Source: Telmatactis stephensoni (taxonomy: Eukaryota; Cnidaria; Anthozoa; Actiniaria; Isophelliidae). From it: DNA of 64,000 nucleotides. Made by a program: the position numbers and the translations under genes. The DNA is taken from the NCBI GenBank assembly GCA_029948255.1, contig JALIZF010001914.1, positions 62,001-126,000 of the forward strand. Reading direction: 5' to 3'. The notes under the pieces are model-generated. The model worked only from the letters and a program-made list of their open reading frames with translations, searched no databases and was not told where the DNA came from. This document shows, in pieces, positions 11,955 through 22,355 of the stretch (the stretch's first letter is position 1; each line of letters opens with the position of its first letter).

Positions 11955-12295
11955 CGTACATTCATTTGTTTTGACACTTAAGATTTACTGTGAACAATTA
12001 TGAAAGAACAAGCAGTGTGGGACTCCCTGGAGGATCACGGAGCTGGAATGACTTAGTGTTCTTTTTCAAGATCCAGAACAATTTAATAAACATTCCATTC
12101 CCTAGTGACATGGTCAAATATTATGGATGTGAGCATTTACATCACAAACATAATTATAGGCAACTATCATCTTCAGTGAATGCATATAAATATTCTATTT
12201 TGTGTAAGAACCCATTGCTGTATGGAATGACTTATCTTCCACAGTCATTTAATCTGAGATCTGTAGATCATTTCAGATCATTAATTGTAAATTGA
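11955..12295 (+). pseudogene. LINE reverse-transcriptase C-terminal remnant
   Basis: The frame from about 11990 to a stop at 12293-12295 matches the last ~100 residues after the reverse transcriptase of jockey/CR1-like LINEs. It has a short charged start, FFFKIQNNLINIPFP, an Arg/His-rich middle, then LPQSFNLRSVDHFRSLIVN, the usual ending in which a hydrophobic segment is followed by a Phe-Lys/Arg helix. The catalytic region is absent, as expected of a 5'-truncated copy. Simple AAACTG-type repeats follow at about 12355-12380, as at some LINE tails. Confidence 0.55.
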
Positions 12296-12836
12296 ATATC
12301 TTGTTAATGTCTGCTGATCATCCCTGCCTGGATTAGTATAGCTGTTGCTGGCACTGAAACTATAAACTGAAACTGAAACTGGTAGGTTTGTTAGATGATA
12401 AAGATGATTGTTCTGATATGTAAATCACTGCATGATCACTCAATGATATAAAAAAAAGTCCTAGAATTAATTTGCTTCATGATGTTCATCATTTCTGCAA
12501 TGGCCAACAGACAGTAAAATAGCATCGCCATAAGCAACAGAGAACTCACTCAAAATAATCCCCCAAGTTCGTAGTTTATGTTCGATTATAGGAGTAACGT
12601 GTGTGTCACACATGCAAGGTGGTTCTTCTGGGATAGAATTGGCTTGGAGCCATATGACATCAAAACAAAATGAGTGTGATAGCGTTGTTTCAAAAATATC
12701 TGGCGTCATTTTTTTTTTCATTGATTTCTACTTTTCTTTCAACTAAGAAAAACTCTCCATTGATTCATATGAGGTAAGATATGTTTGAAGCAGAAATGTA
12801 AACAAAGTTGATGTTGATTTATCTTTCATTTCAATT

Positions 12837-13374
12837 TTGGTTTTATTGGTGCCATTCCAAAGGTCCCAGAATCAATACCCAAGTATTACATACTGGGTTG
12901 CCATCCAGTCCACCAATGAGGCCCCAGTTGATGCGGTGGTTCTCCATACTGCACTCATTCCATGTGAGGTCAAAGTAAACTCCACAAGGGCATCTTCAAA
13001 GAAAGGGAGTGTTGACAGTCTCAATAAGTTATGTCAACTTCTGAATGATCATAAAAACAACTTCAAAGCTGACCTTGTAAAAGCGTCATATAAACATTGC
13101 AATGGCGAGCTCTTTTAAGAAATTACCAGAGAGATGGCAAAGGAAGAACTTAACTGTGATTAACTGTGACCATGTGGTAAGGATGAGCATCATCCACCCA
13201 GAAATATTCCCTTTGCTAGCTGCAGCCATAAAACGATTGCAAGCTGTTGGCCTGCATGTTGACATATACAAAAAAAAAATCTGGTTTGAGGAAAAAAGTG
13301 TTGACCCTCCAAAACAGCTTGGCAAGCAACTAACAATGATGTGTAATGATATTAACAAGCGCTTAAGAAAATAG
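12837..13374 (+). pseudogene. Unrecognised coding remnant (two overlapping frames)
   Basis: Two frames, 12837-13118 and 13102-13374, overlap by a few bases and may once have been one protein. The second encodes 90 residues with a helical look (IHPEIFPLLAAAIKRLQAVG) and a basic end (INKRLRK). No family is recognised. It stops just before the left end of a 1.1 kb TIR element. It is probably part of a decayed mobile element into which that element inserted. Confidence 0.25.
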
Positions 13375-13620
13375 ATTATGGATATTGAGAAGTAGTCTCC
13401 TTTGCAGCCATTTTTTGTCATCACACAAGGCTTAAACTCCCCAAAGAAACGGCTGCTCACATTCCAACGAAATTCCTTTCACTTTGTTTGACGTAAGCCA
13501 ATGAGAAATTGAACATTGTTCACGATTTAACCAATCAGCGCATAGTATGATGTAAACATGCTCTTTTCCCGCGATCTCAGATGTCAAAGTCGTTGGCGTG
13601 TTTAATTTACTCCCGATGGC

Positions 13621-13851
13621 TTCTCGATGGAGGAAACGCGAGAAACTCCCCCAAAAAAAATCACAGAAGGTGATAGATGTTTTATTTGTTCTGCTTTGAT
13701 ACAAAAGAAGGAAAAAATTAACATATTTGGCAGACGTTCTTGGGATTTCTTATCAATTATTAGTTCTTGTCTGAATGTTAATGTGAGAGCGTACTCAGCT
13801 AGCGAGGATCTCTCAATTCAGCTTGTCAATTTGCAAGAACCAATGCTGTAG
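13621..13851 (+). pseudogene. Cys-containing N-terminal domain fragment inside TIR element
   Basis: The frame from 13627 encodes 74 residues including RCFICSALIQKKEKINIFG and SAYSASEDLS-like sequence. The pattern (Cys-x2-Cys, then a conserved FGRRSWDF-like segment) resembles the N-terminal zinc-binding region of an uncharacterised protein family I associate with cnidarian mobile elements. The expected second Cys pair is missing because the frame ends early. Function unknown. Confidence 0.3.
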
Positions 13852-14079
13852 ACGTCTTCTCAAGTTCAAGAAGGCCTCTGATCATCTAGAAGAGATCATC
13901 AAGAATTGAAATTAATTTACAAAGACCACGAAGTTCCCAGAACGAAGCAATTAATCAGATGATGAAGGCCAGGTCATAGAAGACACTTCGTCGACCCATG
14001 CGAAGGCTGTGAAATGATTGCAGTTTTCAATGGAGTGTGTTTCGACGACTACCACTTATACTCCTTCTTTATTTACACC

Positions 14080-14345
14080 TACAACAAGTTCAAGACTTTA
14101 TCTTGGTTTTTCACCAACGACGATATGACCAGGTTCTTGAAGTGCTTGATTCATTAGATCAAACACCAAAGGTAGGGCTTGATATAACAAAGATTTGCCA
14201 AAACCCGTTGGCAAATTCACAAAAACATGCTTTCTATTCACAACTATTTCCTTACTTCCTGCTTATTGCTGCTCATTGAGGCTACATATTCTAAATTTTG
14301 TATTAACAACACCAAATGCTTCTTCAAGAGTCACTATTTTGAAAT
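14080..14345 (-). pseudogene. RecQ-like helicase fragment (Walker A)
   Basis: Reading from about 14338 down on the minus strand, one frame gives a VTLEEAFGVV helix, then FRICSLNEQQ (resembling the Q-motif region), one stop, then KHVFVNLPTGFGKSLLYQAL. The last segment is a classic superfamily-2 helicase motif I with the PTGFGKS P-loop seen in RecQ-like helicases. Downstream the frame decays (EPGHIVV, then a stop). Only about 80 residues remain, so it is non-functional. Confidence 0.55.
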
Positions 14346-14489
14346 CTACGAACTACCAATAAAACATGTATCCTGGCACGAACGGTTTTCAAAATATGGA
14401 AGTCGAATGCTGATTGGTCTGAATGTGAGCAGCTTTGGTGAGTTTAAGCCTTGTGTCACGACACAAAAAATGGCTGTAAAGGAGACTAA

Positions 14490-16055
14490 TGGTGAAGGCA
14501 ACGTATACAGAAATACGTATACCCCAAATCAAGATTCACATACTCTCATTTGCTCCAGTTCAAAGATCAGCTGTTATCCAGTATGTCCAAACTCCAAGTC
14601 ATCTTAAAACATCCAGATTGTCAAGCAGTTTCTCAGCTTGAAGTAGATTGAGAACTTGTTGAAATAAATGATGGATGGGGGTGATCCTTTCACCAAAGAA
14701 AATTCCTGGAAATAACACATCTGCGTGGTAAGACCTCATTGAAAGCATTCATTCCCTATGATCACAAACAAGAAATTCTTTAAACAGATCTTAACAAACA
14801 ACCTGAATGAAACTATAATGGTATGGCTTTGTGAAGATTTCCTGTAGCTGTTTAACTGCAGTGGCACAAGATCTCACAAGGAAAAACTACCCTTAATAAG
14901 GCCTTCAAACAGTGGTAAAACCTCTTTAGTTATGGACACCAATAAGATAATAGACATGGCAAAAGTAACCAGTGTCACAGAGCAAAAGCAACTCAACAAG
15001 GCCATAATCTGTGGTTGAGTAATAATGCTAGTTAAGGATGCGAGTGGCAATCTCTTGTTCACAGGCAATGGCTTCCTTACATCAACACAAGTTGCAAGTT
15101 ATTTTTCTCGCCTCACATCAAAGAAACACCTCGGTAATGATGAAATTTTAATTGATGACCTACAAAGTGCAACAAATGAGGCTGAAATGGAACATCTTTA
15201 AGCTATTGCTGTGCGTGAATTAGGACTGGCACATCCTATTACCTATTACCTATGTTTACAATCTCTGTGATATGTGCTCGGGCTCTAAGCTGAAAAACCT
15301 TGACATCTGTATGTCTTTGATATTGATGTAAGTAATGTCACATTAAAACGTAAATTTCTGTAAATATAGAAGATCACACTCCTTTGCAGAGGCTGCACCA
15401 CATGGAGATTCTAAAAACAATAAACCTTTCATTCCAACAAAAAAAGAACATTGGAAAGGCTCAGCAAGACCATTAAATCACAGAATACAAAAAGGGCAGT
15501 GCATAACGTTGAGTCAGACATTAGGAGTTTGCTTGCTGAATCCATGTCCACACTACCGTGTAGTGAAAGACTGGCCAGATACATTAATTCTTTATTCTCC
15601 TGAGAAGTGCAATGAAATCAGGATGATAGATTTGACAGACTGGAACCACCAGAGACATCTGACAAAGCAGTGAAAAGTCTGGCACAGATTCCCATTGACA
15701 GAGAAGTTTTGCATGACACCCTCCAAAGAGCAGAGAAAAGAGAAGACTGACAATACCCAATCTAATTTGCTCTCATTTCTCTAGATGGCTTGCAGTACAA
15801 GCACCTCAGCCAACAAAATCATGTTAACAAAATGTGATAAGTGCTGCTTCTCGCCAATGTCCAAATTGTATGCACAATGTACGCTTAGAAGGTTCCTTTT
15901 GCCAATTTTGTGGCATTACTGAACAATAATGAAAAAGATATTAACATGGCAACTTGCCAAAAGTAAAGAAATAATCATGTAGTCTATTTTGCAAGGGCTT
16001 GTGTCGTCTGATTTGTTTTATAAAAAAAATGCCTCCTGGACTAATTAGACCAGAC
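14490..16055 (+). pseudogene. Degenerate coding remnants, family unknown
   Basis: Several short plus-strand pieces look protein-derived but are full of stops. One at about 15028-15200 contains GNGFLTSTQVASYFSRL. One near 15265-15310 reads like YNLCDMCSGSKLKNL. One at about 15440-15600 contains NVESDIRSLLAESM and SERLARYINSLFS. The FLT-x2-QVASYFSRL pattern recurs, to my memory, in proteins of cnidarian repeats, but I cannot name the family. No functional gene is present. Confidence 0.3.
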
Positions 16056-16060
16056 TTGTA

Positions 16061-16260
16061 TTTTTTTTTTTTTTTTTTTAACTTTATTTAAACGTGGTCA
16101 TCTCAACAGTTAAATTCATAAAATACATTAATATATACTGGCAAAGCAGAAAACATGATATATAAATAAAGAGGAACAATTTAAAAATATAGAAACAAAT
16201 AAATCAAAAAGAAAATAATAATAATAATAATAACAACAACAACAATAATAAAATATTGTA
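16061..16260 (-). repeat. Retroelement 3' end with poly(A), minus orientation
   Basis: A run of 19 T at 16061-16079 is followed by AACTTTATTTAAACGTGGTC. Read on the minus strand this is a 3' tail ending ...CGTTTAAATAAAGTT plus poly(A). The rest up to about 16260 is A-rich with (ATA)n/(ACA)n simple repeats. This is consistent with a short LINE or SINE insertion. Confidence 0.4.
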
Positions 16261-16284
16261 GCAAAATGCAACTTAGGAGTACCT

Positions 16285-16790
16285 ATGGTCCTTGATCAGC
16301 AGTCTGATGAACCATCAAAGAAAATAAAAGCACTAACAAACAAAGTTAGAACAAGAATCAAAGAAATGAAAAAGGAAAAGTGGGAAAGCAAGCCTTTACA
16401 TGGACAATACCCTCAGAACATTGACAAACCTTATGTTGACCAGGAATCTACCCATTTCTGGTTAGCAAAATCAGATTTGAAAGGGGAGACAGAAAGCTTG
16501 ATTACTGCCACACAAGACCAAGTGCTAAAAATCAGAAACTACCAAAAATACATCTTAGGACAAGAAATTGTCAGTACCTGCAGACAAGAACAAGGAAACA
16601 ATAGATCATATCCTCTCTGGATGTGAAGTATTAGCAAAACGTGAATACGTCCAGAGACATAACAATGTAGCTTCGACATACATTGGCATGTATGTAAAGA
16701 CAATGGCATTGAAGTTACAGTCAAACCACGTCAAGCGTGCCCGGCTAGAGTCCATTATTGAGTTTATTTTTGAAAATTTGATTTCAATCT
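16285..16790 (+). pseudogene. Non-LTR retrotransposon ORF2 C-terminal remnant
   Basis: The first frame (16285-16626) has KWESKPLHGQYP, then FWLAKSDLKGETESLITATQ, typical of the segment after the reverse transcriptase in animal LINEs of this type. After a frameshift near 16570 a second frame gives IDHILSGCEVLAKREYVQRH. Together they match a Cys-x-x-Cys...His...Cys zinc-binding C-terminus (CRxC, DHI, GC, RHN). The protein would bind RNA or DNA during target-primed reverse transcription. The copy is truncated and broken. Confidence 0.55.
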
Positions 16791-17154
16791 TCAATTTGAA
16801 CTTTCATTTTTAAAACGAAGATTTGAACATTCAAAACAAGAATAATTTGAAAACTCAATTGCTGATTGGATTAATGTAACAAGAGACTCTCCTAATATGG
16901 ATAGCACAGGCAACCCGTCAGATTCAAGATGGTGGCCACTATGGCGCGAAAGGTGAGATCGTCTTGTATACTTTATTTAGCTTTTTCTGCAAAAACACTC
17001 GATAGTATTATATAATTCCTTTCACGTTGAAGATATTCTTTTGACTTTTTGCAACGTACTTTGGTTATATGTCATTTTACCTAGAGAAAGAGGCTTTCAA
17101 ATGTGCACGTGTTTTCCACATAAACATGCAGTGCTTTGGAGCTGAAGTTTGATC

Positions 17155-17886
17155 ATGCCTCTAAAATTTTATATCTTACAGGACACTGAAGAAAAACACA
17201 TCTTGCTAGATTTCGAAGGATTAAAGAGAGTACATGTGACATATGAATGTGAAAGCAAAGCTGACCTATTGTTTCATGTTTTCAATGTCCGCCGTTCGGA
17301 GGCTGAACTCTCCCTTCAGAGGTATGATGGAGTCTGGAATGAGTACATAGATATTGAGGTGAAGGATATAAAACACCGTGACAAGCTAAAGATTTGCATC
17401 ATTTCCGAACGGAGATTTGACCACATTCAAGCCACTGAAGATAAGCAGGGTGTATCTGGTGCAGTAGCGCATGTTGTGACAAACTTGGAAGACGAAAGAA
17501 GTGCTCTTGAATTCCGTCTCAACATGGCAAAAGCAACACTGTCATCCTTAAAAGAGACTCCAAAACCAAGACCACCTTTAGGAAAGAATATAAACTTTAC
17601 ATGCAGCAAATGTCATTATAAGGGCCACAGAGTAAGCTCTTGTCATCAACCTGAATGTGAGGGTTTCTTTGAATGTGGTCAGCTTGTTTTACACAAAGAG
17701 CACAGAGAGCAGTTAAAAGAGGTATTAATTAAGCTTATGGTGAATACTTGTACTCGAAAATATCAAGGATCCTATAATTATAATAAAGCATGTTTTGTGT
17801 TTTAAGGCTGATGCTGAAGTTAAAGAAGTTGAAAAATTATTGAAAAAGAATCATGAAGAAATCCAAAATTACAAATTACTAAAGTA
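17155..17886 (+). CDS. Cys/His-rich protein exons, function unknown
   Basis: An ATG at 17155 opens a frame of about 190 codons. The first part (MPLKFYILQDTEEKHILLDF) looks like a compact beta-rich domain. A short Pro/basic linker follows (SSLKETPKPRPPLG), then a zinc-binding-like cluster: CSKCHYKGHRVSSC, CEGFFECGQL and a Leu-His-Lys segment. A GT donor after AAAGAG (17719/17720) and an acceptor at 17806-17808 (TTTTAAG) would join it to a coiled-coil exon (17809-17886; VKEVEKLLKKN), which ends at another GT donor (AAA/GTAGGT). The gene therefore probably continues, but I see no further exon before a MITE at 17932. It may be host-derived or a mobile-element ORF. I do not recognise the family. 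Confidence 0.45.
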
Positions 17887-17931
17887 GGTACACCATATTA
17901 TAAATATTATCTATATATTTATAGAGTGCTT

Positions 17932-18277
17932 TTAGTCTCACTGTAGTGTTGAGTAGTTAGATAAACTTAGTAAATTTGGTTAGTTATTTAGGTAACGTCA
18001 CCTAAAATAGTAAAAGGAGGCCAAAGCAATGGTCAGACAAAACAGGCGGAGAGCTCTACTAACAGCTGAATGAGCATATTTTACATGTAAAAAAAACAAC
18101 AACAACAACAAAAAACAACTGTACAGAAACTAGGGATTCTACCTTATTGCTCCCCCAGGAAGAAAGAAACCATTTTCATGTGAATCAAATTTAGGTGACA
18201 ACATATAAAATAGCAAATAACTTTATATCTAATTCAGTTGTCGTCACCTAAGCAATAGTGATACTAAAAGCACTCTA
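17932..18277. repeat. Hairpin MITE, TIR TAGAGTGCTTTTAGT
   Basis: The left end TAGAGTGCTTTTAGTCTCAC is mirrored on the right as GTGATACTAAAAGCACTCTA. Inner segments also pair (around GTAACGTCACC and GTCGTCACCTAAG). Non-coding. Confidence 0.75.
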
Positions 18278-18279
18278 TT

Positions 18280-19640
18280 TGTGTTTATTTTTTGGAACTA
18301 TTTACAATGTTTCATAGGAAATCTGAGAAATGAGCAGAAGTGACCTGAGGTCAATTAGCTGTTGTTTATTCATGCATTATTCGGTGAATGTTTTTGCCTG
18401 GAATATGTAATGTTCTTTTCAAATTTAATAAAAAATGCCAGCCATTTGACATCCCTTATAAAAATGATGGACAAAATTGAAAAAATTCTGGATAAATTTG
18501 ATGACGAATGATGTAGTGATTGACTGTATATGAATGGGCACGTGTACTTTTTCTTTCTTTCTTTCTGAATTCAATAACAAATTTAAAACATGTTAATATG
18601 AAATAATCATTAAAAGAAGAAAAATGGACTGATAGGAATCTCAAGCAAACAACAAAACAATTATTTGTAGTAGTATTCTTACGATGTTGCTGAACACCAT
18701 TGGAATTTAAAACTAGAAGTCAAGATTATTTACAGGAGTGCAATAAGAGGTTGACTGAATAAAGCAGACTTTGAAAATCAGTGGTATTGTCTTTATTGTC
18801 ATTTAGAATAATGTTTGCACATGCCACTCAAATGACATTAAATAATTAGGAGGTGTTTCCCACTAATACTTGGTCATTAACATTTGGAGTGTGCTTATGC
18901 GCAAGATCTCTCATAAGCAATGACTGAGATTGCTCACATTAAAATCTGGAATATTTTGATTGTATTTCAAAGGGAATTTTATTTTATTTCTGCCTTGTAT
19001 ATGTCCTAGCCTCCTATTTGAATAAGCCCCTCCAATTTTTTATATTTTTACCTAAATCATTTGCCTGCCTAGAGGCTCTGGGGAGGGAAAAAGAAGAAAA
19101 ATAATTTGTCTTTCCCGTCCGGTCTTTAGAAAATCAGTGCCTATGTACTGACGAAGTTTAAAAATCGCACCTTTATGAAACGATCGAATATTGACTAAAC
19201 TATAAGTCTTAGGCAATGACTAGTGAGTTCTCCAAATTCAGGTACCCAACAAACTCCTAAAAGTCAGCGATTTTTGCACATCATCATCTTGCAAATTTGG
19301 ACAACGAAAAGAACCATTTTTGACGTCATTGAGCACAAGCAAAAATCACGTTCAACAAACAACTTAGGCTCAAAATGTCACTAAGTACTCTTTACAGATT
19401 TATTTTCATTTCAATTCCATTTGAATGCAAGTTATATGCATTGTAAGCCTGAATGTCTTAGTGCAACCCCCTTGTACTGTTTTACCAGGGCTTATAAATA
19501 AATCAAAATGTTTGGACTCTTACCTTTCTTTGCTCCCTTGTTGTCATCTTTGCTTTCTCTTTGCTTGAGCACTTTTTGCCTGTTTGTTTGTTTGTTTCTG
19601 AAGAACCAACATTCTCACTGCCATTCCTTTTTGCCTCCCT
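18280..19640. other. Non-coding stretch
   Basis: I see no gene. The sequence is AT-rich with short runs (CTTT)n at about 18551-18565 and (GTTT)n at about 19580-19600. Open frames here are short and featureless. Confidence 0.4.
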
Positions 19641-19647
19641 GCTGCTT

Positions 19648-20004
19648 TCACTGTAATCCTTTCATTGTCGTCGTTGTCGTCATTACATCATCATCATCAT
19701 CATCATCAGTCATATCTTTTCCTCTGCTATGACATTGACCACAAGAACATACAGTATTCTGATGGAATCCACATTCCTCAACTTCTCGCTTGTCATTTCT
19801 CCAAGTGTGAATATGGTGACAGTGATATTCCCCAAGAATACGCATTCTACGGGCATATTCAGAGGGACTGTTCCCACTTTGCTTAATTGCAGAGAAGTGG
19901 TTTCTTTTGGCTGAGGCAATAAAGCTTTCATTAATACAACCACAGTGTTTTGAGTGTTTCTTATTGGCACCAGCGTATTTAGGGGAGGGGTACAGGGGGT
20001 GCAC
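19648..20004 (-). pseudogene. Cys/His-rich conserved remnant with an Asp/Thr tail
   Basis: The minus-strand frame contains HSKHCGCINESFIASAKRNH, then SPSEYARRMRILGEYHCHHI and ECGFHQNTVCSCGQC. The spacing of Cys and His residues (CGC, HCHHIH, CxFHxxxxCSCGxC) looks like a real zinc-binding module, seen, as I recall, in uncharacterised cnidarian repeat proteins. It ends in seven Asp and five Thr residues encoded by the triplet repeat at 19664-19712, then a stop. The N-terminal part overlaps a MITE-like end, so it is probably truncated. Function unknown. Confidence 0.4.
19664..19712. repeat. Trinucleotide repeat
   Basis: (GTC)n-like sequence is followed by (ATC)n. Inside the minus-strand frame it encodes Thr and Asp runs. 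Confidence 0.8.
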
Positions 20005-20145
20005 ACCCTCTCCTGAGATGACTTTGGGCCCTTTTCTTCTTTATATTTTTCCAAAATATCCACTGGATAGTTTCCAATTCTATAACGCTGCACCCCCCAC
20101 CATATCCTGAAAGATAATCCTGGATGCACCCCTGGGCACAATCAC
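19971..20145. repeat. Possible hAT-like MITE
   Basis: The left end CAGCGTATTTAGGGGAGGGG and the right end GGATGCACCCCTG are imperfectly inverted. GGCAC flanks both sides (a partial target duplication), and the GC-rich 'GGTGCACCCC' style is typical of hAT-type MITEs. Identity is weak. Confidence 0.35.
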
Positions 20146-20159
20146 ATCTAAGAGAGTGA

Positions 20160-21560
20160 ATTTTAGGGTACAAAACAAACTAAACAACTACCCTGACCGC
20201 TTCGAGGGACTAGGAGCCTTCAAAGATATGAAACCATACCACATCACCCTAGATCCAGCAGCAGAACCAGTCATCCACCCACCAGCTGTATAAGAAAGAA
20301 ATAGACGACATGCTGGAGCTTGGTGTGATAACACCTGTTGACAAGCCAACCGACTGGGTCAATAGTATCGTGCTGAGTGAAACAACCAATGACAAGGGAG
20401 AAATCACAAAGCTTAGAGTCTGCTTAGATCCACATGACTTGAACAAATGTATCAAAAGAGAACACTGTCATACAAAGACTGTTGATGAGGTAGTGACTGA
20501 GCTGAACGATGCCAAATTCTTTACCCTTGTTGATACAAAAAAGGGGTACTGGCATGTCCCGCTAGATAAACAGAGCTCCTATCTCACACCTTTCAGCACG
20601 CCATTTGGCCGATTCCGTTTCAATCGGCTACCGTTTGGCCTTGTTACCTCCCAAGACGTGTTTCAGAAGCAACTTGACACAGCGTTTGAAGGTCTCCGTG
20701 GCGTCACTGGCATTGCAGATGACACGTTTGTGTATGGTTCTTCTGAAGAAGAACACGACAGAAACCTGACCCAACTCGTGGAAAGAGAACGAGAGAAAGG
20801 TATGGTATTCAACCGAGACAAGTTACAGTTCAAAAGTAAGGACGTAAGCTTCTTCGGACACACCTGCACTTCACAAGGCATCAAGCCTGACAATAAGAAA
20901 GTTTCAGCAATCCTAGATATGAAATCTGATCTAGAGGATGTCAAGAGCCTACAGAGTTTCCCTTTAGTGAACTATCTGACGAGATATTCTGGACGCCTGG
21001 CCACCCTGTCATCTCCACTCAGAGATTTTACCAAGGACCGCATTGCCTACTCCTGGGGACCAGAGCATGACCACGCGTTCACCAAAATGAAGAAAGAAGT
21101 ATCATCACTGGCTGTGCTCCGCAACGTCGACCACAGTGCAGAAACCTTCATCCAAACCGATGTATCCCATCCCTTAAAGGCTTGGGTATGCAGTACTCCC
21201 AGTGCATGGAAACCTTAATCCAAACCGATGTATCCTATCCCTTAAAGGCTTAGGTATGCAGTACTCCAGCAAGATGGACAGCCAGTGTGCTACGCACCCA
21301 AAGCCCAGAAACTGAGCAAAGATACAGAAACATTTAGCGTGAAGCACTAGGTGTGATCTAGGGACTCGAGAGATTTCACTACTTTATCTTTAGCAAGAAG
21401 TGCACCATACGCGCAGGCCACAAGCCCTTGGAGGCAATCTTTAAAAGGAAGCTAAGTAGCTCTCCTGCCAGACTACAGAGATTTGCAAAATATGCAAAAT
21501 TATGCAAGGTGTCATCTGTCATCTGTCGTCTGAAGATAATTGATTCAAGTCCTTCAGAGT
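20160..21560 (+). pseudogene. Ty3/gypsy reverse transcriptase - RNase H relic
   Basis: A long frame (20310-21218, 302 codons), with upstream in-frame sequence after one stop, encodes a Ty3/gypsy RT: MLELGVITPVDKPTDWVNSI, RVCLDPHDLNKCI, FTLVDTKKGYWHVPLD, FNRLPFGL, then the catalytic box as IADDTFVYG and FFGHTCTSQGIKPD. The RNase H begins (FIQTDVSHP) but is disrupted by a 66-base tandem duplication and stops. Its later segment is still visible out of frame near 21410-21480 (GHKPLEAIFK, SSPARLQRF). No integrase or LTRs are visible. It is a dead copy, possibly transcribed in the past as part of a full retrotransposon. Confidence 0.8.
21135..21268 (+). repeat. 66-base tandem duplication in gypsy RNase H
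   Basis: Two adjacent copies (from AGTGCA at 21135 and at 21201) share ATCCAAACCGATGTATCC, CCCTTAAAGGCTT and GGTATGCAGTACTCC with few differences. The duplication breaks the frame. Confidence 0.85.
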
Positions 21561-21782
21561 CCATATTTTGCAGTCTACCCAAGATGTCTAATAAAGTATT
21601 TCTCATTCCTCTCAGAATATGCATGTTGTTGATGGTCCATTAATTATCTAATATAAAAAAAATAAAGAATTTTAGTGATGACTATGAGCAGTCTTAAGTT
21701 TAAGTTTTAGCTGCAAAATTATAAGTATTTTTAAAGACGTAAAAATGTTCAAAGCTCGTTTTTGAAGTAAGCTTAAACATTG

Positions 21783-21847
21783 ATTCTACCAAATCATTAT
21801 GTACATCCGGGTTACCATGAGATGCGCACGCACCGCCATGGTTCAGT
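21783..21847. repeat. 5' inverted terminal repeat of DIRS copy 1
   Basis: Its outer ~39 bases match the reverse complement of 26421-26460. The whole ~65 bases, including GATGCGCACGCACCGCCATG, match a variant reverse complement at about 26634-26700. Confidence 0.85.
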
Positions 21848-22355
21848 GCACTCTTCTACTAGCCGTGGTTCGGTTGTTCAATTTTAGCGCTGCTAATTTC
21901 GCTGGAATTTCGCTATAATACTTAAGGTAAGACCTTATTTTCTTTCGTTTTATTATTTTTTGTGAAAGCAGACATATTTTGTCGATAATTCTATGATATT
22001 TTCATAGATTTTGAAGGCCTTTTAGGCTTAAATGTTGGGTAGCGTGACGAGTCTCGCTTACCGAGTTGACATTTAGCGAATGTAATTCGCAGTTGAAACA
22101 TTTAGGACGTGTCCTGTGTTTCTAGATTCGAGGTTATAACGCGTTATACCTTATCGTAAGACGGCTATTTACTTAACCGTTCATTTTAAGTTGTGTCTCA
22201 ACGAGTTGAGCACATTAATTTTTAGAGGGAAATTTATCGGTCCCTAAAGATAGTCGACACGTGGACGAGTCCACTTTGTGCCCAATTATAGTATTATTGG
22301 TCATTGCTAGTCTACATAGACCTAACTATCATCGTTTCTGTTAAACTTTAAGACG

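Larger units (their letters stand above)
13393..14488. mobile_element. TIR DNA transposon derivative, ~1.1 kb
   Basis: The two ends are reverse complements over about 70-80 bases. TAGTCTCCTTTGCAGCC starts at 13393 and GGCTGTAAAGGAGACTA ends at 14488. Further inward the match includes AGTTTAAGCCTTGTGT and AATGTGAGCAGC. The interior holds a short Cys-containing frame (plus strand) and a RecQ-like helicase scrap (minus strand), so it is a deletion derivative of a larger coding element. Helicase-carrying eukaryotic DNA transposons include the Academ superfamily, but this assignment is only a guess. Confidence 0.65.

Noticed and set aside
12467..12721. Minus-strand 84-codon frame starting with a Lys run
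   Set aside because: No motif, begins in a T-run, and no supporting context.
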